A stretch of 64,000 bases of DNA from Ruminiclostridium sp. (GCA_017624025.1 JAGANY010000016.1:1-64000), one strand, 5' to 3'. Shown: positions 14,973-23,981, numbered from the stretch's first letter. Notes: a model not told the origin generated them from the letters alone. Made by a program: numbers and translations.

Positions 14973-17432
14973 ATGGCTAAAAATAAAAAAATCACTTATG
15001 TGAAGATAAAGGACGACGATTACAGTCCCGATAAACACAGAAAAACAAAGCGTGAAGCGGAGACCGAGAAGTACTATAAATCCCACAGGCACCCTGTTTT
15101 AAGTGCTGTAGGCGGTTTCTTCTCAACTATCGGTACAGCCCTTCTTTGTATGATACTTATTCTTATCATAACAATATGTATCGTTGCGGTTGCGCTTACC
15201 GTTTACGTTATGCAGTTCGCTGAAAGCAGCTTTGACGTTGACCTTACTGACGTTGAGCTTTCATATTCGAGCTTTGTGTATGCGAAGGACGAGAATAACC
15301 AGGATGTTCTCTTAAAGCAGATAAGCAGTGATGAAAGCCGTGTATGGGTAGAAATCGAGGACATTCCCCAGCACGTTCTCGACGCATTCGTATCTGTAGA
15401 AGACGAGCGTTTCTTCGAGCACGACGGCGTTGACTGGAAAAGAACGATTTCCGTTACCGTAAAGGCGGTATTCTCCGGCGGTACAGACGGCGGTTCTACC
15501 ATTACACAGCAGCTTGTACGTGATATTACAAAGGATAACGAGACTACCTTCGGCCGAAAGCTGAGAGAGATTTTCCGTGCCCTGTCCCTTGAGAACAAAT
15601 ATACGAAATTCGATATTCTCGAAAGCTATCTTAACCGTATCGGCTTCGGCGGTACCGCTTACGGCATAGGCTCAGCCGCTTATCATTATTTCGATAAGGA
15701 GGTAAGCGAGCTTACCATAGCGGAAGCGGCAATCTTAGCGGGCGTAGTACGTTCGCCCTCTAACTATAACCCCTATGCGAGCCTCTGGAAGTCCAAGGAA
15801 CGACAGGAATACGCCCTCGGACATATGTATGACTCCGGTTATATCACCACACAGGAATACGAAGACGCTTTAGTTGAAAAGGTACGCTTCAGACTTCCCG
15901 TTGAGGGCGAGGATTACGGATATATCGACGAGCGTTATAACGAATATTACGGAATATACGATAACGAGGACGAAGACCTTTACTACGAAAATGTTTCCTG
16001 GGAGACTATCTTAGGCGAGGATACAGCTTTCGCATACGAATGGAACGGAAACTATACGGTTTCACAGAACTGGTATGTTGACGCTGCTATGAACCAGATT
16101 GTAACAGACCTTGCTGACCTTTTTGATATTTCCTATACTGCTGCCTGGGATAAATTCTCCAACGGCGGTTATACGGCTTATCTCAATATGGATATTGATA
16201 TGCAGGATACTCTTTCGGCAAAGTTTGCCGACCCTTATACCTGCCTTTCCGAATATGACACAACGCTTCCCTCTGACAGCAAAAACCTTATCCAGGGTGC
16301 ATTCGTAATAATGGACTACCGAGGAAACGTAAAGGCTATTGCCGGCGGTATCGGTGAAAAGCCCGGTGATAACTGCTTCAACAGAGCAACACAGACCGTA
16401 AGTGCTATCGGTTCTACAATAAAGCCTATCGGTAACTACGCACTTGCGATCGATATGGACCTTATAACATATTCAACCTTCATAAAGGACGCTGCAGGCC
16501 GTGTTTATGTAGGCTTTACCGATGAAACGGAATATACTGCCGCACAGGATTATAACGAAGAGGACCAGACTATTCTCTGGCCCCAGAACTATGAAAAGAA
16601 CTACGGTACAGGCAACTATTATCCTGCCTGGTATGCGGTTCAGAAATCAACCAATACTATCGCCGCAAGAGTTATGAGCAAGATAGGACTTGCAAACTCC
16701 TTCAACCATCTTGTAAACAAACTCGGCTTCAGCCACCTCGACAGCACAAACGATATGGCTTACGCTCCTCTTGCAACAGGTGCTCTTACCAACGGCGCAA
16801 CTCTTGTTGAGCTTACAGCAGCTTTCCAGACTATCGGAAACGGCGGTATGTACTATAAGCCTTATTTCTACTCAAAGGTCGTTGACAGCAACGGCAAGGT
16901 AGTTCTCGAACAGGATACAAACGGTAAACGTGCTATCGCTGAAGACAGTGCATGGATTACTAACCGTATGATGAAAAAGGTTATCGAAGACCCATACGGC
17001 ACAGGCCGCCACGCTTCTCTCGAAAACGTAGAGGTTGTCGGAAAGACAGGTACTGCTAACGATATGTCAAACCTTCTTTTTGCGGGTCTTACTCCTCAGT
17101 ATGTAGCCTGCTACAGAATTGCCCACGATGATAACCACGAGATTGCTTCCAGCGGACAGGCGGATTATGCAGGCTGGAGAACTCTCGCTAAGGTTTGGCA
17201 CGATGTTATGGTAGATATCGTTGATACAAGCGTTGAACAGAGCTTTACCCCCGACAGCGACGTACTTGTGCTCAATTACTGTAACGACACGGGACTTCTT
17301 GCAACATCGAAATGTCCCGAAACTACGGTAGGTTATTACCGCCAGTCCAACTATCCCGAAAGCTGTGATTCAAGACACGATGGCGAATACTGGGCAGAGC
17401 ACGACGAAGAAGAACCGCCGAGGTTTGAATAA
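14973..17432 (+). CDS. Class A penicillin-binding protein (PBP1A type)
   Basis: The 819-residue bifunctional peptidoglycan synthase has a cytoplasmic basic tail, one TM helix (about 48-77), a GT51 glycosyltransferase domain (EDERFFEHDGVDW, GGSTITQQLVRD, EAAILAGVVRSPSNYNP) and a transpeptidase domain with STIK (Ser481), STN (559) and KTGT (691). All catalytic motifs are intact. The C-terminus ends in a Cys-containing segment with an acidic tail. RBS AAGGAAG precedes the ATG. It builds glycan strands and cross-links them outside the membrane. Confidence 0.95.
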   Translation: MAKNKKITYVKIKDDDYSPDKHRKTKREAETEKYYKSHRHPVLSAVGGFFSTIGTALLCMILILIITICIVAVALTVYVMQFAESSFDVDLTDVELSYSSFVYAKDENNQDVLLKQISSDESRVWVEIEDIPQHVLDAFVSVEDERFFEHDGVDWKRTISVTVKAVFSGGTDGGSTITQQLVRDITKDNETTFGRKLREIFRALSLENKYTKFDILESYLNRIGFGGTAYGIGSAAYHYFDKEVSELTIAEAAILAGVVRSPSNYNPYASLWKSKERQEYALGHMYDSGYITTQEYEDALVEKVRFRLPVEGEDYGYIDERYNEYYGIYDNEDEDLYYENVSWETILGEDTAFAYEWNGNYTVSQNWYVDAAMNQIVTDLADLFDISYTAAWDKFSNGGYTAYLNMDIDMQDTLSAKFADPYTCLSEYDTTLPSDSKNLIQGAFVIMDYRGNVKAIAGGIGEKPGDNCFNRATQTVSAIGSTIKPIGNYALAIDMDLITYSTFIKDAAGRVYVGFTDETEYTAAQDYNEEDQTILWPQNYEKNYGTGNYYPAWYAVQKSTNTIAARVMSKIGLANSFNHLVNKLGFSHLDSTNDMAYAPLATGALTNGATLVELTAAFQTIGNGGMYYKPYFYSKVVDSNGKVVLEQDTNGKRAIAEDSAWITNRMMKKVIEDPYGTGRHASLENVEVVGKTGTANDMSNLLFAGLTPQYVACYRIAHDDNHEIASSGQADYAGWRTLAKVWHDVMVDIVDTSVEQSFTPDSDVLVLNYCNDTGLLATSKCPETTVGYYRQSNYPESCDSRHDGEYWAEHDEEEPPRFE

Positions 17433-17440
17433 GCAATTGC

Positions 17441-17552
17441 TTATTAATGAATAATGAAAAATGAATGATGAATAATTAAGGAGCGGCTTCGCCGCGGATT
17501 TTAATCTGTTGCCTCTGGCAATACCGGAATTGTTCATCATTCATTATTAATC
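17441..17552. repeat. Family 3 element, copy with both ends
   Basis: The ends are inverted copies of a TTAATGAATAATG/TTCATCATTCATTATT sequence (17443-17475 and 17531-17550). Inside lies a hairpin GCGGC-TTCG-CCGC followed by GGATTT. It begins nine bases after the PBP stop codon. The shape is that of a miniature mobile element with no coding capacity. Confidence 0.75.
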
Positions 17553-17581
17553 TTTGACATAAAACAAAAAAGGAAAAATTT

Positions 17582-18703
17582 ATGATTTATAATCTTACTG
17601 CCCCTTGTCATTTCGGACTTGAAAAAACGCTCTCCTTTGAGATTAAAAGAGCAGGCGGAGAAAATATTTCCGCAAGCGACGGAAGAGTTGATTTCACAGG
17701 GGACGAAAGCGTTATCGCAAAAGCAAATATAACCTGTTCCGTTGCGGAAAGAATAGGTATCGTTCTCGCAAGCTTTACCGCAAACACCTTTGATGATATA
17801 TTCGAACAGCTTAAGCGTGTGCCTATTGAGGAATTTGCAGGCAAAAACGATAAAATCCATATCGTAAAGGGTCATTCCCTTAATTCAAAGCTCACAAGCG
17901 TTCCCGCAATCCAGCGTACAATGAAAAAAGCAACGGTTATACGTATGCAGGACAAGTATAAAATAAATACTCTTCCCGAAACAGGAGTAACATTACCCAT
18001 CCATTTTCTTCTTATGAAGAATAAAATGACGGTTACTCTTGATACCTCGGGGGTAGGTCTTCATAAACGAGGCTATCGTGCTATGTCCAATGCCGCACCT
18101 ATAAAGGAAACTCTTGCGGCAGGAATAATCGACCTTGCCCGTGTAAGAGGCACAGACCTGGTTATTGACCCCTTTTGCGGAAGCGGTACGATACTTATTG
18201 AAGCGGCATTCAAAGCAACAAACACCGCACCCTGTCTTAACCGTAATTTTATTGCAATGGACTGGGGCTTTACAGACAGAGCCGTATGGGCGGACGCTTT
18301 CGAGGAGGCGAGAGAAGCAATACGCAAGGACAGCGAATTTACAGCACTCGGCTTTGATATTGACCGTGAAGCTGTAGAGCTTACAAGGGAAAATGCCTGG
18401 AAAGCGGGAATGGATAAGTATATAAAGGCGGAAAAAAGAGCGGTAAAGGATTTCGTTTACCCCGAAGGAAAATCGAAGATAATCACAAACCCGCCTTACG
18501 CTGAAAGAATGGGCGACATAAACGAAGCAAAGGAAATCTATAAGACAATGGGAAAGCGTATGCTTCCCCTCGGCGAAAACGAGCTTTATGCAATAACCTC
18601 GGTAGAGGATTTCGAGACGATTTTCGGCGAAAAGGCAACGAGAAACCGTAAGCTTTACAACGGTATGCTCCTTTGCAGGCTTTATTCTTACTCAAACAAA
18701 TAA
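17582..18703 (+). CDS. THUMP-domain class I RNA methyltransferase (RlmL/RlmK type)
   Basis: The 373-residue protein has an N-terminal ferredoxin-like plus THUMP region (about 1-160), then a UPF0020-type methyltransferase domain with the SAM motif DPFCGSGTILIEAA and the catalytic NPPY (TNPPYAERMG). This is the pattern of the enzyme making m2G in 23S rRNA. The exact position modified cannot be determined from sequence. RBS AAGGAAAAA precedes the ATG. The downstream lipoprotein gene starts 12 bp after the stop. Confidence 0.92.
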   Translation: MIYNLTAPCHFGLEKTLSFEIKRAGGENISASDGRVDFTGDESVIAKANITCSVAERIGIVLASFTANTFDDIFEQLKRVPIEEFAGKNDKIHIVKGHSLNSKLTSVPAIQRTMKKATVIRMQDKYKINTLPETGVTLPIHFLLMKNKMTVTLDTSGVGLHKRGYRAMSNAAPIKETLAAGIIDLARVRGTDLVIDPFCGSGTILIEAAFKATNTAPCLNRNFIAMDWGFTDRAVWADAFEEAREAIRKDSEFTALGFDIDREAVELTRENAWKAGMDKYIKAEKRAVKDFVYPEGKSKIITNPPYAERMGDINEAKEIYKTMGKRMLPLGENELYAITSVEDFETIFGEKATRNRKLYNGMLLCRLYSYSNK

Positions 18704-18715
18704 AGAGATGTTTTT

Positions 18716-20077
18716 ATGAAGAGTGAAATTATTAAGAGAGTTTTTTTGATTTTATTATGTGCTGTTATATTCGGAAGCTGTACTTATATTACAGATACTT
18801 CTGAAGCTTCAGCTTCTATTGTTTCGTTTTCCGAAAGTTCATTAGCTTCTGTTACAACGGCTTATTCTGTTGTAACAGAAGAAGCAACCACAGAAAAAAC
18901 AGAGGAAACAACCGTAGAAGAAACGGAAGTTCCGCCTGTTGAAGAGGTTTCAGTTCCATTAATTGATATTACAGAGGATGCGTATATAAAATATACTTAC
19001 GGTGTCGGCAATTTCAAAGATACTGAAATGAGTAAAAGTATGCTGATCTATGATTTTGCGGATGAACTCTATACGGGAATAGGCTATAATCAGACGGAAC
19101 CTTCTTATAATGAAATGTATGAAGGCTTATGTGCATACATTGAGGACAAAATAATATTTTTTAAGGCATACAACTATACCGAAAACGCTGAGCTTATGAA
19201 CATAGATAGCGTTAAGCTCATAAGTGATGCCGATGTAGAAGAACTGATTGTTTCTGATAAGTATGATTATTCGGCTATTGATGTATCGGAATACAAAAAC
19301 GGACTTTATAAAATCTGTATGGATGTTTCTTATGAGACATCAGATATTTCATATAGTTATTGCCTGTATTTTTATGTAAACGGCGATGAGGTTTATCTTT
19401 GTAAGTGTTCTTATGAATACGGCGGTGTTATCAACAAGCTTAGAAAACGGGCGGCGCTTGTTTCTGAAATGCTCGAAATGCATAACATTACCCCTGAAAA
19501 CAGTCTTGATATAAGCGGGATGGCCTTTCCTTTCCATAGTGGCTACGGCGAGGACGCTCATAATCATACAGAAGATATTGTGGCTTTTTCTAAAACCCTT
19601 GTAAATGAGAACTGGACTGACGGGCATAAGGTTTTAGTATTTCATGATTGGATGACGGCCAATTTTGCTTACGATTTATATTCGTATGAGGTTTTAGATA
19701 CCCAGAGATCCTATCATTTTGAGGAATACGGCGAAAAGTACTGTGTCTGGTGTACAGGTGTCGGTACTTGTTTTCACTTTACGAATATTTTTGCTATTAT
19801 GTGCAGAGCCAACGGGATACCTTGTGTAACAGCTGATAATCCTGACCATACCTGGAATATTGTGTATGTAAACGGAGATTGGATCGAAATAGATATAACG
19901 ATTGATGTCAAAAGAGCTGTATATGAGGATATGACTAAGATAGAGAATGCTGATGAGATTTATTCCTACATAGGATATAATATTTTCAATAACACTTCTG
20001 ATATCGAATGCATAAATAAATGGTTGTGGACAATAGATGCGAGTTACGGAAGAAATGTCTGCACCCTCCATTCTTAA
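18716..20077 (+). CDS. Lipoprotein with a transglutaminase-like domain
   Basis: The 453-residue protein starts with a lipoprotein signal ending in FGSC (Cys22), then a Ser/Thr/Glu-rich linker (about 28-80), an uncharacterised middle domain, and a C-terminal transglutaminase-like domain. The likely triad is the Cys in GVGTCFHFTNIFAIMCRANGIPC, the His in NPDHTWN and the Asp in WIEIDITID. Bacterial proteins of this type are usually surface peptidases or cross-linking enzymes. Lower GC and weaker codon bias than its neighbours fit an accessory surface protein. Confidence 0.82.
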   Translation: MKSEIIKRVFLILLCAVIFGSCTYITDTSEASASIVSFSESSLASVTTAYSVVTEEATTEKTEETTVEETEVPPVEEVSVPLIDITEDAYIKYTYGVGNFKDTEMSKSMLIYDFADELYTGIGYNQTEPSYNEMYEGLCAYIEDKIIFFKAYNYTENAELMNIDSVKLISDADVEELIVSDKYDYSAIDVSEYKNGLYKICMDVSYETSDISYSYCLYFYVNGDEVYLCKCSYEYGGVINKLRKRAALVSEMLEMHNITPENSLDISGMAFPFHSGYGEDAHNHTEDIVAFSKTLVNENWTDGHKVLVFHDWMTANFAYDLYSYEVLDTQRSYHFEEYGEKYCVWCTGVGTCFHFTNIFAIMCRANGIPCVTADNPDHTWNIVYVNGDWIEIDITIDVKRAVYEDMTKIENADEIYSYIGYNIFNNTSDIECINKWLWTIDASYGRNVCTLHS

Positions 20078-20089
20078 TGGTGTAACAAA

Positions 20090-20137
20090 ACCCTCCGTTA
20101 CGAATATACTGTAAGAGTATTTTTGTAACAGGAGGGT
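20090..20137 (+). terminator. Long hairpin whose 3' arm contains the asnB Shine-Dalgarno
   Basis: ACCCTCC+GTTAC (20090-20101) pairs with GTAAC+GGAGGGT (20125-20137), and an inner ATACT/AGTAT stem closes the loop. It is followed by ATTTTTATG. It can terminate transcription of the preceding gene, and in RNA it would mask the GGAGG that sits 8 bases before the asnB start. Confidence 0.7.
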
Positions 20138-20143
20138 ATTTTT

Positions 20144-21976
20144 ATGTGCGGTATAGCCGGCTGGGCAGATTTCAGAAACAGCCTTGAAAATAAGGGAGAG
20201 ATAATGGAAAAAATGCGTGAAGCAATTTCACACAGAGGTCCCGACAGCTTCGGAGATTTTTCGGATACGAGCTGTCGCCTTTCTCATACAAGGCTTGCGG
20301 TAATTGACGTCGAAAACGGTAAACAGCCTATGAGCAGTGGTGCCTGTACGATAGTATATAACGGCGAGCTTTATAATACCGAAGACATAAGAGGAGAGCT
20401 TATGAAAAACGGCTGTTCCTTTTCAACGAAAAGCGATACGGAGGTTCTTTTAAAGGCGTATGTTATGTGGGGAGAAAAATGTCTCGAAAGGCTTAACGGC
20501 ATATATGCCTTTGCGGTATGGAACAGCGTTGAGCAGACGCTTTTTATAGCCCGTGACAGAGTAGGTGTAAAGCCGTTTTTTTAATATGAATATGAGGGCG
20601 GAATAATTTTTGCTTCCGAAATAAAAGCCTTACTCGCAAATCCCTGTGTAAAGCCTGTAATTGACCGTGAAAGCATAGCTTCGGTTATGCTTCTGGGACC
20701 TGCAAGAAAAGGCGGATTCGGGGTATTCAAGGGTGTACGGGAGCTTTTGCCGGGCGAGTACGGAATTTTTACCGCTAAAGGTCTTAAAAAGCATACCTAC
20801 TGGTCTTTAAAGGCGAAGCCACATACCGAAAGCCTTACGGATACAATAGGGCATCTACGTTATCTTCTTACGGACAGTATTAACCGCCAGCTTGTAAGCG
20901 ACGTTCCCCTTTGTACATTCCTTTCGGGCGGACTTGATTCAAGCCTTATAAGTGCGGTTGTGTCAAAAAAATACAAGTCTGAGGGCAGGGTTCTTTCTAC
21001 ATATTCCGTAGATTACAAGGATAACAGAAAGAACTTTGTGGCAAGCTCCTTCCAGCCCGACGAGGACGCACCCTGGATAGTAAAAATGAGCAATTTTATC
21101 GGTTCTGAGCATAGGAATGTGGAGATAGATTCTCCTCTTCTCGCTGAAGCCCTTATCCCTTCGATGACTGCCCGTGACCTGCCCGGAATGGCGGATGTAG
21201 ATAGTTCTCTTTATCTGTTTTGCGGAGAGGTGAAGAAGGATTTTACCGTTGCTCTTAGCGGTGAGTGTGCTGATGAGATTTTCGGCGGTTATCCCTGGTA
21301 TCATAAGGAAGAACTGCTTTACGGCGAAGGCTTCCCCTGGTCGGGAGCAACAGCGGAGCGTTCGGCTCTTCTGAAAAATGGTATTTTAGGAGAAACAAAG
21401 CCCGAAGAATATGTAAGGGAAGCCGTAAAAATGACAACGGATAAGACCTCGTATCTTGACAGCGACAGCGATAGCGATAAGGCCGTCCGCCGTATGTTTA
21501 TGCTTAACTTCTACTGGTTTATGCAGACACTTCTTGACCGTAAGGACAGATGCTCTATGGCACACGGACTCGAGGTAAGAGTGCCTTTCTGTGACCATAG
21601 GATTGCGGAGTATGCCTATAATATTCCTTGGGAGCTTAAAGCTCTCGGAGGCAGGGAAAAAGGGCTCGTACGCAAGGTTGCAGAGGAATTTCTGCCTTAT
21701 GACGTGGTATGGAGAAAGAAATCTCCTTATCCGAAGACACATAACCCCGAATATATGCGTATTGTTTACGAATGGTTCAGAAAGCTTTACAACGAAAAGG
21801 AGTTCCGTCTTACCGAATTTCTCGATAAAAACAGCCTTTCAGAGCTTATCGCTTCGGAGGGAAAAAGCTTTTCGAAGAACTGGTACGGCCAGCTTATGAC
21901 GACACCGCAAATGTTCGCTTATCTTATCCAGCTTGAGCTGTGGATGAGGAAATATAATGTTGAAATCGAGCTGTAA
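20144..21976 (+). pseudogene. asnB: Asparagine synthetase (glutamine-hydrolysing), interrupted by one in-frame TAA
   Basis: The glutaminase half starts MCGIAGW (nucleophile Cys2) and runs to RDRVGVKPFF. The next codon is TAA (20582-20584), and the same frame then continues without loss as YEYEGGIIFASEIKALL into the synthetase domain with SGGLDSS and a normal C-terminus. In intact AsnB this position is usually an aromatic residue, so one base change (TAT/TAC to TAA) would explain it. No in-frame restart occurs before Met at 20687. It could be a recent pseudogene, a sequencing or assembly error, or recoding; the rest of the frame shows no decay. Confidence 0.85.
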
Positions 21977-22149
21977 TTGCTTGATTTTCGGGATGTATAT
22001 GGTCTTTGGGAAACGGAAAAAACTTCATAGCGGTGCGGATTTTGCGTAAAAATATGCAATATGAGCTTTAAGTAAGAGAAAGCCTTAAATTCAACCAAAA
22101 TAACCGCTTTAAATCAGTGAAATTTGGTACATTTTTTTCAGTTGAAGTA

Positions 22150-22178
22150 TTGAAATCGGGGCAGAATAGTGTTATACT
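22150..22178 (+). promoter_or_regulatory. Promoter of the amidohydrolase gene
   Basis: TTGAAA (22150-22155), 17-bp spacer, TATACT (22173-22178), with TGT before the -10. Confidence 0.7.
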
Positions 22179-22223
22179 TTAGAAAAAGAGAGAGCAGGGA
22201 GAGTCAAAGGAAAGGACAGAAAA

Positions 22224-23027
22224 ATGTATATCTTTGACAGCCACGTACACATTTACCCCGAAAAAATCGCCTCGAAAGCTTCGGATACAATAGGTAAATT
22301 TTACGATATAGTAATGGATTTTGACGGCACGGTAGGAATGCTTCTTAAGGAATGCGAAAAAGCGGGAATAACCCATTGTCTCGTGCATTCCGTAGCCACT
22401 ACCCACGAGCAGGTACAGAAAATAAACGATTATATAGCTGAAAATGTAAGGGAGCATCCCGATAAATTCGTAGGCTTCGGTTCGCTTCATCCCTCTATGT
22501 CTGCCGAAGAGACAGACGAAGAGGTAAAGCGTATGATTTCCATCGGACTTAAGGGAATAAAGCTTCACCCCGATTTCCAGCACTTCGCAATAGACGATAA
22601 GCACGCAATGGAGATGTATGAGGCAATTGACGGCCGTCTTCCTCTTCTTTTCCATACGGGCGACACACGTTACAGCTACTCCAATCCTCACAGACTTGCG
22701 GCGGCGGCGAAACGCTTTCCCCGTCAGATGATGATAGGTGCACATTTCGGGGGATATACCGAGGTTGAAAACGCCCTTAAATGCCTGCCCGATTTAGAAA
22801 ACGTATATGTTGATTCCAGCAGCTCCCTTGATTTTATTTCGCCCGAAAAGGCAAAAGAATGCGTAAGGGCATATACGGAAGACAAGATTTTCTTCGGCAC
22901 GGATTATCCGATGTGGAGTGCGACAGATGAGCTTAAGAGAATAGACCGTCTCGACCTTTCCGAAACCGCAAGAGAAAAGATTTTTTATAAGAATATATGT
23001 AAGTTTCTTAACATTGAATTAGGATAA
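22224..23027 (+). CDS. Amidohydrolase-2 family metal-dependent hydrolase
   Basis: The 267-residue TIM-barrel protein has the metal-binding pattern of the amidohydrolase_2 family: DSHVHIYP at the N-terminus, KLHPDFQ, LLFHTG, GAHFGG and FGTDYPMW. Relatives are decarboxylases and hydrolases of small acids; the substrate is unknown. RBS AAGGAAAGGA precedes the ATG. It is monocistronic, with a promoter at 22150 and a terminator at 23027. Confidence 0.88.
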   Translation: MYIFDSHVHIYPEKIASKASDTIGKFYDIVMDFDGTVGMLLKECEKAGITHCLVHSVATTHEQVQKINDYIAENVREHPDKFVGFGSLHPSMSAEETDEEVKRMISIGLKGIKLHPDFQHFAIDDKHAMEMYEAIDGRLPLLFHTGDTRYSYSNPHRLAAAAKRFPRQMMIGAHFGGYTEVENALKCLPDLENVYVDSSSSLDFISPEKAKECVRAYTEDKIFFGTDYPMWSATDELKRIDRLDLSETAREKIFYKNICKFLNIELG

Positions 23028-23058
23028 AAAACAGGCAGTCACAGACTGTCTGTTTTTT
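23027..23058 (+). terminator. Terminator after the amidohydrolase gene
   Basis: ACAGGCAGTC pairs completely with GACTGTCTGT around ACA, followed by TTTTTT. Confidence 0.85.
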
Positions 23059-23062
23059 AGTA

Positions 23063-23082
23063 GGGGCGACTATTAGTTGCCC
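23063..23082. repeat. Short GGGGCGAC hairpin repeat, copy 1
   Basis: GGGGCGAC-TATTA-GTTGCCC. A second copy, GGGGCGAC-CTGTG-GTCGCCC, lies at 23191-23210. Both are preceded by GTA and keep the stem. Confidence 0.6.
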
Positions 23083-23109
23083 GGATCTGAGAGCGAAGAG
23101 ATTTGAATG

Positions 23110-23167
23110 GATGAATGATGAAGGATGAATAATGAATGATTGAGGTGTCAGCTTCGCTGACGGATTT
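23110..23167 (+). repeat. Family 3 element, partial copy
   Basis: TGAATGATGAAGGATGAATAATG-type sequence, then AGGT, the hairpin GTCAGC-TTCG-CTGAC and GGATTT. The right-hand inverted end is not seen. Confidence 0.65.
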
Positions 23168-23190
23168 GAATATAATTTCAATGTATCGTA

Positions 23191-23210
23191 GGGGCGACCT
23201 GTGGTCGCCC
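23191..23210. repeat. Short GGGGCGAC hairpin repeat, copy 2
   Basis: See the copy at 23063-23082. The stem is strengthened by a T-to-C change in the right arm. Confidence 0.6.
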
Positions 23211-23212
23211 GA

Positions 23213-23485
23213 TTATTCTTTATCATAGCAAAAACATTCCGAAGCAAGCCTAACACCTAAGGCAAAGCCTATACCGAAAGCCTGTTCGGAGGCTCTCGTT
23301 TCGAGAGTTAAAACCTGTTCACGTACAAGGTCGGAAAAGCGCCTTCCGTCTTCTTTCGGCAACTTCTTATCCGCTTTTTCCAGATATTTAGACATCTCTT
23401 TTTCCGCCTCACTGCTTATTTTATCGTATCTCATAGACTCAAAGGCATTGATTTCGCCGTTGAATAAGTCGTTTATAACACTCAT
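23213..23485 (-). CDS. Small helical protein, DUF6809-like
   Basis: The 90-residue protein, predicted mostly helical, has an N-terminal DLFNGEINAFE and a C-terminal QAFGIGFALGVRLASE segment. This pattern recalls the small Firmicutes DUF6809 family often found near mobile or phage genes. I cannot give a function. A strong RBS (GGAGGAATTT) precedes the ATG. It is divergent from the RHH-like cassettes, whose first -35 begins only 26 bp from its start codon. Confidence 0.65.
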   Translation of the reverse strand: MSVINDLFNGEINAFESMRYDKISSEAEKEMSKYLEKADKKLPKEDGRRFSDLVREQVLTLETRASEQAFGIGFALGVRLASECFCYDKE

Positions 23486-23510
23486 TATTATAAATTCCTC
23501 CGATAATTCT

Positions 23511-23539
23511 TGACGTTATTTTAATGATATGGTATAATT
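23511..23539 (+). promoter_or_regulatory. Promoter of RHH-like cassette 1
   Basis: TTGACG (23511-23516), 17-bp spacer, TATAAT (23534-23539), with TGG before the -10. It is identical to the promoter of cassette 2 apart from one spacer base. Confidence 0.8.
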
Positions 23540-23552
23540 AAGAATTAAGATA

Positions 23553-23578
23553 AAGTCGGGGTTTTCCCGACTTTTGGT
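23553..23578 (+). terminator. Leader hairpin of cassette 1 (attenuator-like)
   Basis: AAAGTCGGG pairs with CCCGACTTT around GTTTT about 15 bp downstream of the expected start, followed by T-rich sequence. A terminator-like hairpin this early in the leader suggests attenuation or a tiny RNA product. Confidence 0.6.
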
Positions 23579-23591
23579 GTTTATTTGAGTA

Positions 23592-23608
23592 TATCATAGA
23601 ACACGATA
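23592..23608. promoter_or_regulatory. Cassette 1 operator-like dyad, site 1
   Basis: TATC-N9-GATA ending in GAACACGATA. It is repeated at 23649-23665, where the second site shares GAACACGATA exactly. Confidence 0.5.
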
Positions 23609-23648
23609 AAAGTCAATGCTGTTTAACGCAAAATTTTAAACAAATAAT

Positions 23649-23665
23649 TATCGGTGAACACGATA
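23649..23665. promoter_or_regulatory. Cassette 1 operator-like dyad, site 2
   Basis: TATC-N9-GATA with the same GAACACGATA right half as site 1, located about 30 bp before the start codon. Confidence 0.5.
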
Positions 23666-23696
23666 TTTTTTGTTACTGTTGCAGAAGGGAATAAAT

Positions 23697-23903
23697 ATGC
23701 CAAGAAGTGAAGCACAAAAAAGAGCAGATAAAAAATATAATGAAAAAACCTATCATAGATATGCTGTCAACACACGAAAGGAATATATTCCAGTGATTGA
23801 GGAATATAAAGCTAAAAATGGTATCACAAGTGATAGCGGTATATTTAATGCGGCAATAAAATACTGCATCGAAAACAATATTGATTTAAAAAATGATAAT
23901 TGA
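23697..23903 (+). CDS. Small RHH/Arc-like DNA-binding protein, paralogue 1
   Basis: The 68-residue protein starting MPRSEAQKRADKKY has a basic N-terminus and a C-terminal IFNAAIKYCIENNIDLKN. This short strand-helix-helix pattern is typical of Arc/CopG-like proteins. The start at 23697 is chosen over the upstream Met because AGAAGGGAAT lies at RBS distance. It is paralogous to the next gene (shared SEAQK.ADKKY and KYCIENNIDLKN). Its TGA stop lies inside the -35 box of the second cassette. Autoregulation is an inference from the dyads. Confidence 0.75.
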   Translation: MPRSEAQKRADKKYNEKTYHRYAVNTRKEYIPVIEEYKAKNGITSDSGIFNAAIKYCIENNIDLKNDN

Positions 23904-23928
23904 CGTTGTTTTAATGATATGGTATAAT
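23900..23928 (+). promoter_or_regulatory. Promoter of RHH-like cassette 2
   Basis: TTGACG (23900-23905), 17-bp spacer, TATAAT (23923-23928). The -35 overlaps the stop codon of paralogue 1. Confidence 0.8.
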
Positions 23929-23941
23929 TAAGAATTAAGAT

Positions 23942-23968
23942 AAAGTCGGGTTTTTCCCGACTTTTGGT
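23942..23968 (+). terminator. Leader hairpin of cassette 2 (attenuator-like)
   Basis: AAAGTCGGG pairs with CCCGACTTT around five T residues. It is essentially the same as the cassette 1 leader, within a duplicated block of about 90 bp. Confidence 0.6.
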
Positions 23969-23981
23969 GTTTATTTGATTG

